A stretch of 64,000 nt of DNA, taken from JABDMH01 sp965223215 (GTDB taxonomy: Bacteria; Bacteroidota; Bacteroidia; Chitinophagales; Saprospiraceae). How positions within the stretch are numbered: the first letter of the stretch is position 1; each line of letters starts with the position of its first letter. The notes under the pieces were generated by a model. The model was not told the origin of the DNA. It saw only the letters and a program-made list of their open reading frames with translations, and searched no databases. The position numbers and the translations under genes were made by a program. Shown one piece after another: positions 16,646-24,648 of the stretch. Where the stretch lies: contig CBDCVZ010000010.1 of NCBI GenBank assembly GCA_965223215.1, positions 6,386,001 to 6,450,000 on the forward strand. Direction: 5' to 3'.

Positions 16646-18390
16646 GTGGTCGGCAGTTATGCGATTCATTGCTGGTGTTCATGGGTTTCCTTCTGTTTTT
16701 AGCCTGTACCAACGACGATGCCAGATTAATCGGTGATCCTGACTTCGGAGGTCTGGCAGTTCCGGAAGGATTTGATGTGATCGTCGTGGCTGACAGCATC
16801 GGTCACGCTCGGCATCTGACGGTACGAGACAATGGTGATATTTATGTAAAACTCAGATCTTCGGATCAGCAGAGGGGCAGTGTGGTGGCTCTCAGAGATA
16901 TAAACCACGATGGTCGAGCTGATCAGATCAAACGATTTGGTGGTCAGGCCGATGAAGGAAATATTTATGGGGCGGGCATGATCATCCATGACGGCTACCT
17001 GTATTTTAGTTCAGCGACCACCGTCTATCGGTATAAGCTCACACCGGGTGCTTTGATCCCCGAAGAAAGCATTGAAATTGTCCTTTATGACGATCATGCA
17101 CATGGAGAACACTGGCACATTACTAAACCAATTTCATTTGATCAAAAGGGCCATATGTATGTGCCGTTTGGCAGTCCATCCAATGCCTGTCAGGATATTT
17201 CTGCAACTCCCAATGGGGTGTCTGGAGGAATCGGTTTGGATCCCTGTCCTGAACTCGAGCATCATGGTGGCATCTGGCGGTTCGAGAGTCACAGGATTGG
17301 ATTGACTCAGGATGACGGCATTCGTATTGCCACGGGTATTCGAAGTGTCGTAGCCATGGATTGGAATGACGCCGACGATCATCTTTATCTAGTCATGCAC
17401 GGACGAGATAATCTATATAGTCTGTATCCAGACCGGTATACACCGTGGCAAAGTGCTGTTTTACCGGCCGAAGAACTTATTCGGGTGGAAGAGGGCGATG
17501 ACTATGGCTGGCCTTATTGCTACTTTGATCAGTTGCAAAATCGTAAAGTACTGGCTCCAGAATATGGTGGAGATGGAACCATTGAAGGTCGGTGTTCCAC
17601 GATGCAGATGCCGCTCATGGGTTTTCCAGGACATTGGGCACCAAACGACCTTCTTTTTTACCGTGGTGATCAATTTCCTCGTCGGTATCGATCTGGAGCT
17701 TTTATCGCCTTTCACGGTTCCACCAACCGTGCACCATATCCACAAGCTGGCTACTTTGTGGCTTTTGTGCCCTTCGAAAATGGGAAGCCTTCGGGAAAGT
17801 GGGAAGTTTTTGCTGATGGTTTTTCGGGAGTTGATACCATCGTCAATACCAGTGATGCAAAATTTCGCCCCATGGGGTTAGCTGAGGGCACCGATGGATC
17901 ACTCTACATCACCGAATCACGGCAGGGAAAGATTTGGCGCATTCTTTTTCGCGGAGATAAAGGCAATTTCGGAGAAAATGATTTGGCAGCTATGGAATTG
18001 CGGAAGATGCTCCCTCATATTAAGACGCCTGACGAACACGCTGATCATTTGCAGAAAAATCTGAGCGAAGCACAGCAGCTATATAATCGTTTTTGTGGTA
18101 ACTGTCATCAGAGCGATGGTAAAGGGGCCTTGGGACGGTTTCCACCATTGCAAGGTGCCAAATGGGTTTCTGGAAATAAGAAGGAATTAATTGAACTGAC
18201 CCTAGAAGGAATGCAAGGACCAATTGAAGTACTCGGACAAAAATACAATGCCGTCATGCCCGCACATCACTTCCTTGCAGATGATCAAATTGCAAAAATT
18301 CTTACCTACATCCGTAGAGAATTTGGCAGCAACGCATCGGCCGTAGAAATGCATGAAGTTGCCCAAGTCCGAAGTTCTATTTCAAGGTAG
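16642..18390 (+). CDS. Lipoprotein soluble-dehydrogenase-type beta-propeller with C-terminal cytochrome c
   Basis: The ATG at 16642 overlaps the previous stop (ATGA), giving 582 residues. The N-terminus is a lipoprotein signal (GFLLFLAC, lipid Cys near 22). Residues ~35-440 form a propeller of the sugar/sorbosone-dehydrogenase (PQQ-type) kind: VPEGFDVIVVADSI, DINHDGRADQIKRFGG, NGVSGGIGLDPCPELEHHGG, EEGDDYGWPYC. Residues ~470-570 are a c-type cytochrome with FCGNCHQSDG and a likely Met ligand in AVMPAHH. It probably oxidises a product of the preceding enzymes in the periplasm and passes electrons to the respiratory chain; PQQ use is assumed. Confidence 0.88.
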   Translation: MSGRQLCDSLLVFMGFLLFLACTNDDARLIGDPDFGGLAVPEGFDVIVVADSIGHARHLTVRDNGDIYVKLRSSDQQRGSVVALRDINHDGRADQIKRFGGQADEGNIYGAGMIIHDGYLYFSSATTVYRYKLTPGALIPEESIEIVLYDDHAHGEHWHITKPISFDQKGHMYVPFGSPSNACQDISATPNGVSGGIGLDPCPELEHHGGIWRFESHRIGLTQDDGIRIATGIRSVVAMDWNDADDHLYLVMHGRDNLYSLYPDRYTPWQSAVLPAEELIRVEEGDDYGWPYCYFDQLQNRKVLAPEYGGDGTIEGRCSTMQMPLMGFPGHWAPNDLLFYRGDQFPRRYRSGAFIAFHGSTNRAPYPQAGYFVAFVPFENGKPSGKWEVFADGFSGVDTIVNTSDAKFRPMGLAEGTDGSLYITESRQGKIWRILFRGDKGNFGENDLAAMELRKMLPHIKTPDEHADHLQKNLSEAQQLYNRFCGNCHQSDGKGALGRFPPLQGAKWVSGNKKELIELTLEGMQGPIEVLGQKYNAVMPAHHFLADDQIAKILTYIRREFGSNASAVEMHEVAQVRSSISR

Positions 18391-18494
18391 GCCGATAAGT
18401 TTATGATAATTATTTGTCGACTTTAAGTCTGACCATTTGGGTTGGCATCACTCCGTCTATCGTTGGGATGCCGATCGCACCAGCCTTACCTTTA

Positions 18495-18529
18495 AAAGCA
18501 TTAGGGAGCACCAAAGTGATGCTCCCTAA
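18495..18529 (-). terminator. Terminator-like hairpin after the crystallin-like gene
   Basis: TTAGGGAGCA (18501-18510) pairs perfectly with TGCTCCCTAA (18520-18529), a 10-bp stem with a 9-nt loop. Read on the minus strand it is followed by TGCTTTT, so it fits as the terminator of the leftward gene at 18569-19651. It may also stop rightward transcripts from 18390, although the plus side lacks a T-run. Confidence 0.75.
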
Positions 18530-18568
18530 CGCAAATCAAATCTCCAATCTATTAATTTAAATCTCTAT

Positions 18569-19651
18569 TTACTGTCGAATGACTGCAAATCGCTTTACTG
18601 CCTTGTAGGGCGTTTTCTTGTAATCCTTGTATACTCCAAGGTGGTAAAGATATCGGTCAAGATCGTCAATGCTCTTTTTAATAACTGCGCTTTTGATCTT
18701 ACCATTCTTCGCTTTGTATTCCATGATCACATAGCGGTTTGCTTTGGGCACGTAGATTGACAGCGGGTGAAAACCTAGTTTTCGGTAGTCGTAGTCGCCA
18801 TTGGGCTTGGCTTCATAATCACCGTCGTAATATTTATGCTCTGAAAATACGATGTACCCAGTTTTGTATCGGTTGTACCATTCTTTGCTGAGGTAGGCCT
18901 TATTTGCACCGCCACCTGTGTTGGTGTTTCCCTTCTTTTTTATTTCAAAATATTGAATGGCACTCCAGGGATTTCTTTTGTCTCTAACATCCCAAGTATT
19001 GGCGATGTATTTCATGTCTCTAACGTCGGTTTTACATTCATACGTCTTACTTCGACCACTTTTGCTACGGTAGGTAAACATGACCAAGTAGTCATTGGGT
19101 AGTCGCATGCTGGCAAATCTGAATTTCAAGTTCCTCGTGAAGTACTTCTGACCTGGCTTGTAGGATACATAATCTTGTCCATACCCACTTCCTTTCCAGA
19201 CTACACAATGGCCACTATTAAGTAATTTATTGTAATTCTGATCATTTGATCCTGTATTTCTAGGTGGTTTTTTTGGACCCTGACCGCGGTCATCAGCACA
19301 GAAGAAAACGGCCTTATAAATGTTTCTCCACCCGGCCCTATATCCATATTTCAGGTCCTTCCATCCCCTCATTTGGGATCTCAAATCTCGAACATCACCC
19401 TTCAACGTGCGTTCAGCTTTTCTGCCATTTTTTGTATGGTAGTATAATTTCACGGCACAGTTGGTTTTCCATGAATTGTATCTCCACTGACTGGTGTTTG
19501 TATATTCGCCAGATCGAAACATTTTTTTCTGGCCCCGGTAATTGTTTGATGAATAGCACACAAATTCCTCCTTCAAGTTTTCTCCAAATGAAGTGGCCGG
19601 TAACGCCAGCCCCATGAGTGCCATTAATGTGAAAATTAAGATTGATTTCAT
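18569..19651 (-). CDS. Secreted protein with three beta/gamma-crystallin-like repeats
   Basis: This 360-residue protein has a clear signal peptide (1-23, ending TSFG before E). The mature part is three repeats of about 100 residues (roughly 25-120, 135-245, 255-360). Each has an aromatic-rich opening (FVCYSSNNYRGQ; HCVVWKGSGYGQDY; YIVFSEHKYYDGDY), a G-x-Y/F segment, a strand such as SIYVPKANRYVIMEYK, then a basic D-L/M motif (VRDL, VRDM, IDDLDRYL) and a closing W/Y...YKAVKRFAV helix. The first half of each repeat resembles the beta/gamma-crystallin Greek key. It is rich in Lys, Tyr and Arg. No enzyme motif is seen; it may bind calcium or a surface ligand. The family call is by pattern only. 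Confidence 0.7.
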   Translation of the reverse strand: MKSILIFTLMALMGLALPATSFGENLKEEFVCYSSNNYRGQKKMFRSGEYTNTSQWRYNSWKTNCAVKLYYHTKNGRKAERTLKGDVRDLRSQMRGWKDLKYGYRAGWRNIYKAVFFCADDRGQGPKKPPRNTGSNDQNYNKLLNSGHCVVWKGSGYGQDYVSYKPGQKYFTRNLKFRFASMRLPNDYLVMFTYRSKSGRSKTYECKTDVRDMKYIANTWDVRDKRNPWSAIQYFEIKKKGNTNTGGGANKAYLSKEWYNRYKTGYIVFSEHKYYDGDYEAKPNGDYDYRKLGFHPLSIYVPKANRYVIMEYKAKNGKIKSAVIKKSIDDLDRYLYHLGVYKDYKKTPYKAVKRFAVIRQ

Positions 19652-20281
19652 AATAATATTATTCTTTAATTATTTAATGAGGTAATTATTTTGACGAGAC
19701 AAATGTAAATCGTGAATTCTTCCCATACCTCCCCCCATGAGGTGATATTGTATTTGCAGAATGTTAATGGCAGCCTTTATTTGGTTAAGAAACTGTGAAG
19801 AGGACCCCGCAAATCTTTCAAGATTGAAGATCAAGATTGATTGTTCAGGGAATATCCACAACCCAGGTATTGTGTAACCCGGCCATGACTGCGAATGGAT
19901 ATAATTAGTCTACGCTCTTGATAGCAACCGAAAGCCAAGATGTCGGTATAGTCGTCATCTTTCAAATCGCTTGGTCTGGTGGATGGGAAGCTTTTACATT
20001 TGCTGTACCGCGAATTGTTAATGTGGTTTACCTAACCGTACATATCGGGGTCACACTAACCTTAGCTAACAATCATCATCAAAACCCTCGTTTCAGGAGT
20101 CAATCAGCCGTGATACTTTTTTCTGCCTGGTCTTTTTTGAAAATCCGAAAGAATAAGAATGTTAGGTGCTGCCCTTGTAAAGAAGTCTTAGCAAGGCGTG
20201 TGAGCAGGCATAATAAATCACCCCTCCGTTAATATGGGTGAGTACGGTATGTAAGAAGGCTTTTGGGGTGGCTTTCCGTCT
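19652..20281. other. Intergenic, no gene seen
   Basis: About 630 bases separate the crystallin-like gene from the sulfur genes. The part next to 19651 is very AT-rich and includes the palindrome AATAATATTATT beside the start codon; it probably carries the leftward promoter. Open frames at 19670-19861 and 19918-20232 have no protein-like composition. Confidence 0.6.
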
Positions 20282-20764
20282 TTAGATAAATATCACGTGT
20301 GTTCCGTCACCACTAGCCCGGGCATAAAAGTCACCCACCGTTAGTATTCCATCAATATCATCGATTAAATGCTCCTCCTTCAAATCGAACATATCCAAAG
20401 CTAACTTGCAGGCCCATAGTTTGGTGCCGGAAGCGGTTAGGATTTCCAAAAACTCATCCACCGGTGGAATATCTAGCTTTTCAATTTTTGATTTCATCAT
20501 CTTCGTTGCGACTGCCTCCATGCCAGGAAGACCTCCCAGCATGGTCGGGATATGCATGGCTGGATTACCGACGGTGGCAATGTGAAGATCATTGAGCCTT
20601 TCTTTTTGCAGGGCTTCCAACCCGAAGAAGGTGAAGAATATTTCAGATTCTATCCCTTCCATTCTAGCTCCGTTAGCAAGAATGAAGCACGCATAAACAT
20701 TATCTAAGGTGGCTTTAGACAAAATGAGCATCATCTTACGAACACCATTGGTTGAATTTTCCAT
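20282..20764 (-). CDS. DsrE-family sulfur-relay protein
   Basis: This 160-residue cytoplasmic protein has the DsrE/DsrF-like fold: KMMLILSKATLDNVYACFILANGA at the start, an FFTFFGLEAL strand, LGGLPGMEAVATKMMKSKI in the middle, and a conserved Cys in LWACKLALDMF that would carry a persulfide. The central insertion with the GxPGME motif is typical of the DsrE2-like group linked to sulfur oxidation. It is the third gene of the SQR-TusE-DsrE unit with a 12-bp gap. It likely accepts sulfane sulfur made by the SQR. Confidence 0.88.
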   Translation of the reverse strand: MENSTNGVRKMMLILSKATLDNVYACFILANGARMEGIESEIFFTFFGLEALQKERLNDLHIATVGNPAMHIPTMLGGLPGMEAVATKMMKSKIEKLDIPPVDEFLEILTASGTKLWACKLALDMFDLKEEHLIDDIDGILTVGDFYARASGDGTHVIFI

Positions 20765-20776
20765 AGTTTTTATTTT

Positions 20777-21088
20777 TTAGATACAGCTAACCGGTTTGGG
20801 AATACCGGCAATTCTACTTGCCTTCTTGAGTGGACCATTTGGGAACAATTGGTAAAACTCTTTGATTGAAACAATGCCGCTCTTGCCAATTTTCCTGATG
20901 GTTAGGGGTATCTCGGCCTTGTACTGATCTTGCAAATGCTGAATGACGGTCCAGTGCTGATCCGACATTTCTATGTTTTCTTCCTTCGCAATCTCACTTG
21001 CAATCTCGCGGTTCCAGTCGTTGAGGTCGACTAAGTATCCTTCCTCGGAAAGTGAGACCATTGTTCCTGCATAAGTTTTTTCGTTCAT
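20777..21088 (-). CDS. TusE/DsrC-family sulfur carrier
   Basis: The 103-residue protein shows the full DsrC/TusE pattern: EGYLVDLNDWNREIASEIAK, MSDQHWTVIQHLQDQY, and a C-terminal arm RIAGIPKPVSCI with the penultimate Cys102. The second arm cysteine of true DsrC, 11 residues earlier, is Ser91 here, so the protein is of the single-cysteine TusE-like type and cannot form the DsrC intramolecular disulfide. It sits 13 bp after the SQR gene and before DsrE, which points to trafficking sulfur from sulfide oxidation rather than sulfite reduction. Confidence 0.92.
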   Translation of the reverse strand: MNEKTYAGTMVSLSEEGYLVDLNDWNREIASEIAKEENIEMSDQHWTVIQHLQDQYKAEIPLTIRKIGKSGIVSIKEFYQLFPNGPLKKASRIAGIPKPVSCI

Positions 21089-21101
21089 CTGATATTCAAT
21101 T

Positions 21102-22367
21102 TTAGGTTGTTACTTCAATAGAATTTTCCTCTTCTTGGAGGTTTTTGCCCGCGGTACTCATGGTGGATGAAACAAAGGGAATTTGTCGACCTTTCAGGAG
21201 CATATTCCAATAAATCCACTTAAAGGCCAATTTACCCATATGATTTAGGTGAGACTCCTTCAGTAGTTTAAGAGGTCCGACCCCTGGAATGGGAAAACTA
21301 CCTGAAACGGGCTCATGTGTATAATTAAAGTCAATCAGGATGGCCTTTCCATGTCCGGTTTCAATGAAACAATTGGAGTGTCCATCGAAAGAGGCCTTCA
21401 ATTCTTCTCCTGAGATGAACCGTAAGATGTTTTCGGTGAGAATCTCAGCTTCAAAATGAGCTACCGACCCTGCTTTGGAAGCGGGTAAATCTGAAGCATC
21501 ACCGATAACAAAAATATTATCTGCTACTTTACTTTGTAAGGTAGCTCTATCGGTGGGTATAAAATTGAGATCATCACCAAGGCCCGATCGTTCAATTAGC
21601 CGATCTCCCATATTGGTGGGTACAGTAACAAGTAGATCATACGGGACTTCCTTTTCACCGTAGTCAATAATTTTCTTATTCGCTACATCGACTTTTTCAA
21701 TATTGAAATTGGGGACAATTTTGATATTTTTTTTCTCAAGCAGATAGCCAAGTTCGCGTTTGGCCTGTGGCTTGGTGAAGGCTCCATCAAGTGGGGTTAC
21801 AAAGGTTAGATCCACCTTATCCCGCATGTTTTTATTGATAAAAAAGGAATCAGCTAAAAAAGCGAATTCTAAGGGTGCAACCGGGCATTTGATTGGCATT
21901 TCCGTGATATGCACGACAAGCCTGCCACCCTTCCATGTTTTTAATTTGGAACGAAGATTTTTAGCGCCCTCATAGGTGTAGAAATCGAAGACATTCTTAT
22001 GCCAGTCTTCACCGGCCATACCCTCCACTTCTTCCGGAACGATCTGTGTGCCAGTGGCAATAATTAAAACATCGTAAGACAGAATATGGCCATTCTGCAA
22101 TTTAACCTGATTTACATCTTTGTCGATTCTGTCAATGGTTGCACGGATCAGGTTTACTCCCTTGGGAATAAATTTTTCAATGGATTTTTTTACTTCCTTT
22201 GGTTTGTAAATGTCAAATGGAACAAACAGAAAGCCCGGTTGATAGTAGTGCGCTTTCTCTTTATCTACCACCGTGATCTTCCAGGTGTCTTTTGATAACG
22301 ACCTTCTAAGATGGTTGGCCATCATGGTGCCGGCCGTACCTGCTCCTAGTATGAGAATGTTTTTCAT
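21102..22367 (-). CDS. sqr: Sulfide:quinone oxidoreductase
   Basis: This 421-residue flavoprotein has GAGTAG (8-13) for FAD, the ATG motif near 105, a second FAD motif NIFVIGDASDLP (284-295) and the two redox cysteines expected of SQR: Cys161 in IKCPVAP and Cys333 in SNCFIETG. The C-terminal amphipathic segment (LAFKWIYWNMLLKGR) would insert in the membrane near quinone. It oxidises sulfide to sulfane sulfur or polysulfide and reduces the quinone pool. It is first in an operon with TusE and DsrE. A perfect CRP-type palindrome lies 51-66 bp upstream. Confidence 0.93.
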   Translation of the reverse strand: MKNILILGAGTAGTMMANHLRRSLSKDTWKITVVDKEKAHYYQPGFLFVPFDIYKPKEVKKSIEKFIPKGVNLIRATIDRIDKDVNQVKLQNGHILSYDVLIIATGTQIVPEEVEGMAGEDWHKNVFDFYTYEGAKNLRSKLKTWKGGRLVVHITEMPIKCPVAPLEFAFLADSFFINKNMRDKVDLTFVTPLDGAFTKPQAKRELGYLLEKKNIKIVPNFNIEKVDVANKKIIDYGEKEVPYDLLVTVPTNMGDRLIERSGLGDDLNFIPTDRATLQSKVADNIFVIGDASDLPASKAGSVAHFEAEILTENILRFISGEELKASFDGHSNCFIETGHGKAILIDFNYTHEPVSGSFPIPGVGPLKLLKESHLNHMGKLAFKWIYWNMLLKGRQIPFVSSTMSTAGKNLQEEENSIEVTT

Positions 22368-22417
22368 TGGAGTTGGACTTTTATGCCACGAACTTACGTG
22401 TCATGAAAATCAAAAAC

Positions 22418-22433
22418 TGTGATGCAGGTCACA
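22418..22433. promoter_or_regulatory. CRP/FNR-superfamily operator upstream of sqr
   Basis: TGTGATGCAGGTCACA is an exact TGTGA-N6-TCACA palindrome, the consensus for CRP-type regulators. It lies 51-66 bp before the sqr start on the minus strand. No CRP/FNR-family gene is in the window, so the regulator would act from elsewhere. Activation of sulfide oxidation by a CRP-like protein is inference. Confidence 0.7.
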
Positions 22434-22487
22434 TTCGCCAATAATCTTCCTCATAACAGAAAGTTGACCGTTCCCTACTCAAGTCGA

Positions 22488-22895
22488 TCATGATGATGTC
22501 ATCCAAAGGCAATCCTGGGCATCCGTCAGCATGTGGAGTATTAGGCCAACACCGATGAGTCGTAACTTTGGAATAAAGCACAAACCAAAATAAAGTGTAA
22601 TGGCACCGTAGGAATGGAGTGGATGAAAGCCAATACTACATCGATCTGATTTAAATATGTTGGGGCATTCGAATAAATGCCATACACCCTGCCATGGCAG
22701 CTCCCAACGAAAAGGGAAGCTATGACTGCACGCAATTAAATGGTCCAGATCCACTACCATGGTCGCAATCATGATTAGCCAAGCTTTCTTCCACTGAGAG
22801 GGAAAGAAAATCCAGGCCACAAGTCCGGGCAAGAGCAAATGAAGCCCATAGTGAATAACTGGCTGTATGAGGTCAAACAAAATGAATGGTTGCAA
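22488..22895 (-). CDS. DUF6122-family integral membrane protein
   Basis: This 135-residue protein has about four membrane helices and the family signature: HYGLHLLLPGLVAWIFFP at the start, MVVDLDHLIA, then RCSIGFHPLHSY and GLILHMLTDAQDCLW at the end. The ordered His/Asp residues resemble those of membrane-bound metal-dependent hydrolases (YdjM/DUF457-like). A ~20-residue stretch with FPFRWELPW between the DLDH and RCSIGFH motifs seems longer than usual. It is upstream of sqr on the same strand with a 120-bp gap that holds the CRP site, so it is probably a separate unit. Confidence 0.8.
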   Translation of the reverse strand: MQPFILFDLIQPVIHYGLHLLLPGLVAWIFFPSQWKKAWLIMIATMVVDLDHLIACSHSFPFRWELPWQGVWHLFECPNIFKSDRCSIGFHPLHSYGAITLYFGLCFIPKLRLIGVGLILHMLTDAQDCLWMTSS

Positions 22896-23328
22896 TTTGG
22901 AAGTAATCAGTGTTTGAATGGGCCAACATGCTGACGGGCGAAGTTAGAAAGTATCTCGATTAGTAATCTGTTTTGATAAGTTGGTGGCCATCATTTGTCC
23001 CCTTGAAGTTATCTGGGTAGACTGGCTCATTCGTTCGATCAATAAAGTGAATTTCAGGTAAACACGCTGGAATCGGGGACCTCAGAGCATATCATTTCGG
23101 AATCTGAACCTTGTTTGCAAAAGACTGGATGCTGAATAGAAGTTCAATTGGACCCCTGGACATCAGTTTATTTTGAGATCAATCAGATGTTGACCCTTAC
23201 TTTTAAAGTAGATCAACCTCATGGATCAGCATGGCCATTTACAAGTCATGTCCAAGATTTCGTAAAGGCTTGATGACTTTTTGATCCTTTCATCGAACCA
23301 TGGATGTAACAGATAAAAAACACTAATC
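22896..23328. other. Divergent intergenic region
   Basis: About 430 bases lie between the divergent DUF6122 and lipoprotein genes. No gene is visible. It contains the 13-bp palindrome at 23198-23210, flanked by GTTGA and TCAAC half-sites. Confidence 0.5.
23198..23210. promoter_or_regulatory. Operator-like palindrome TACTTTTAAAGTA
   Basis: A perfect 6+1+6 palindrome with outer matching GTTGA (23189-23193) and TCAAC (23213-23217). It lies about 120 bp upstream of the lipoprotein gene at 23329 and could bind a dimeric regulator. Confidence 0.35.
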
Positions 23329-24420
23329 ATGAAAAATTGCTTGTTCTTGTTTATCCTAGTTGTTCTTACTGCCTGCCATAGCCAAGAAGATATGGTCATG
23401 CATGATGAATACGCCGTTGGAAATAGTCCGACCTTAGAACTTAAACCCGTTTTAGACACCAAGACCAACCGGGTTGTTTCCTACCTACCTCTTCCTAAAG
23501 AATGGGAGATTTTCCCTAAGAATGGAAATGCACCAACCCTGAAAGGCCCTGGTGGCATTGTGGGATATTCCTATGATGAGGAGATGTACCTGGAACAGAA
23601 AATGATGGGTATGGTTCCACCCAACTTTAAATTGAGAAGATCTGTGTCGATGCAGCAGTTAATCGAAGGACAATTTATCCCATCGCTTAAAAAGCAGGGT
23701 CGGAAAATTACCAATCAATATCCCTTGCCAAAGGTTGCAGAAAATTGCCATCAATTATTGTCACAGCTCCTGACAAACAACACCCAAATTGGGAATTGCG
23801 AGACTTATGCCATTGAATCAATAACAAAGGACGGTCAGATGGCACTGTTTGCCGTCACCAAAGTGCCAATGGTGTCTTATGGTCAGCGTTCCTGGATGCT
23901 TCTGAAATCGGAGTTGTTTGCACCCAGGGAGAATTTTGAAAAAGCAAAAAACATCTATTTATACGCCTCCAGCAATGCCCAACTGGACCAACAATTTGCT
24001 GGACATTATAAAAGGAGCCTACTACAGAAAGAGCGTGAACAGAATCAGCGAAATCAAGCCATGCTCCGTTCCACTGGCTCTGCTTTTCAACAACGACTTA
24101 GAAATGATAATGCAGCTTTTCAAAAGACACAGAAAATGTACGCAGAGACAAGTGACGCTATCGGAGACATGGGGATGCAAACCTTCCGAAATAATCTTAA
24201 CTCAAGTTCCTATGGCCAGCAGAGTTTCAATAACATGATGTATGAGGAAAATACCATGACTGATCCATGGGGAGGTATGGACATGCAAGTGCAACAAGGA
24301 TACGATCACTACTATGCCAATCCCGACGGTGAATATATTGGAACAAATGACCATTTCTTTGACCCCAACTACAGCCCCGGATTTGATAATAGCCAATGGA
24401 GACCGATGGACCCCAATTGA
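23329..24420 (+). CDS. Lipoprotein of unknown function
   Basis: This 363-residue protein has a lipoprotein signal (FILVVLTAC, lipid Cys15). Residues ~40-210 are a globular domain with WEIFPKNGNAPTLKGPGG and a cysteine pair (Cys140 and Cys154 region, possibly a disulfide). Residues ~225-275 are a charged Gln/Arg-rich helical stretch (QKEREQNQRNQAML), and the last ~90 residues are low in hydrophobics and rich in Met, Asn, Gln, Tyr and Gly. I recognise no family. It probably sits in the outer membrane facing the periplasm. A strong terminator follows, and the gene appears monocistronic. Confidence 0.8.
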   Translation: MKNCLFLFILVVLTACHSQEDMVMHDEYAVGNSPTLELKPVLDTKTNRVVSYLPLPKEWEIFPKNGNAPTLKGPGGIVGYSYDEEMYLEQKMMGMVPPNFKLRRSVSMQQLIEGQFIPSLKKQGRKITNQYPLPKVAENCHQLLSQLLTNNTQIGNCETYAIESITKDGQMALFAVTKVPMVSYGQRSWMLLKSELFAPRENFEKAKNIYLYASSNAQLDQQFAGHYKRSLLQKEREQNQRNQAMLRSTGSAFQQRLRNDNAAFQKTQKMYAETSDAIGDMGMQTFRNNLNSSSYGQQSFNNMMYEENTMTDPWGGMDMQVQQGYDHYYANPDGEYIGTNDHFFDPNYSPGFDNSQWRPMDPN

Positions 24421-24467
24421 GCGGATTAGGAGATTATAACCGAAGTCGGCAACCATTGATTTTAAAG

Positions 24468-24500
24468 CCCAGGCACTGCAGCGCCTGGGTTTCTTATTTT
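24468..24500 (+). terminator. Rho-independent terminator
   Basis: CCCAGGC (24468-24474) pairs with GCCTGGG (24483-24489) around an 8-nt loop and is followed by TTTCTTATTTT. It ends the lipoprotein transcript. Confidence 0.9.
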
Positions 24501-24648
24501 AGGTGTAGATAACTATTGTGGTAATTCATGAAGGAGAAATGCCCAATTTCAGGAAGATCACAGTGTGTCTAGAAGATTTGGAGTAATTTTGCGCTACATC
24601 TGAAACGCAGCAAACACAATATTATCCTCACTCTCGTGAAAATAAACT

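Noticed and set aside
19918..20232. Plus-strand frame of 104 residues in the 19.7-20.3 kb gap
   Set aside because: No signal, motif or neighbour supports it, and its residue pattern is not protein-like.
20777..21088. True DsrC of a dissimilatory sulfite reductase system
   Set aside because: The second conserved cysteine is Ser91 and no dsrAB genes are nearby, so TusE-like is the better label.
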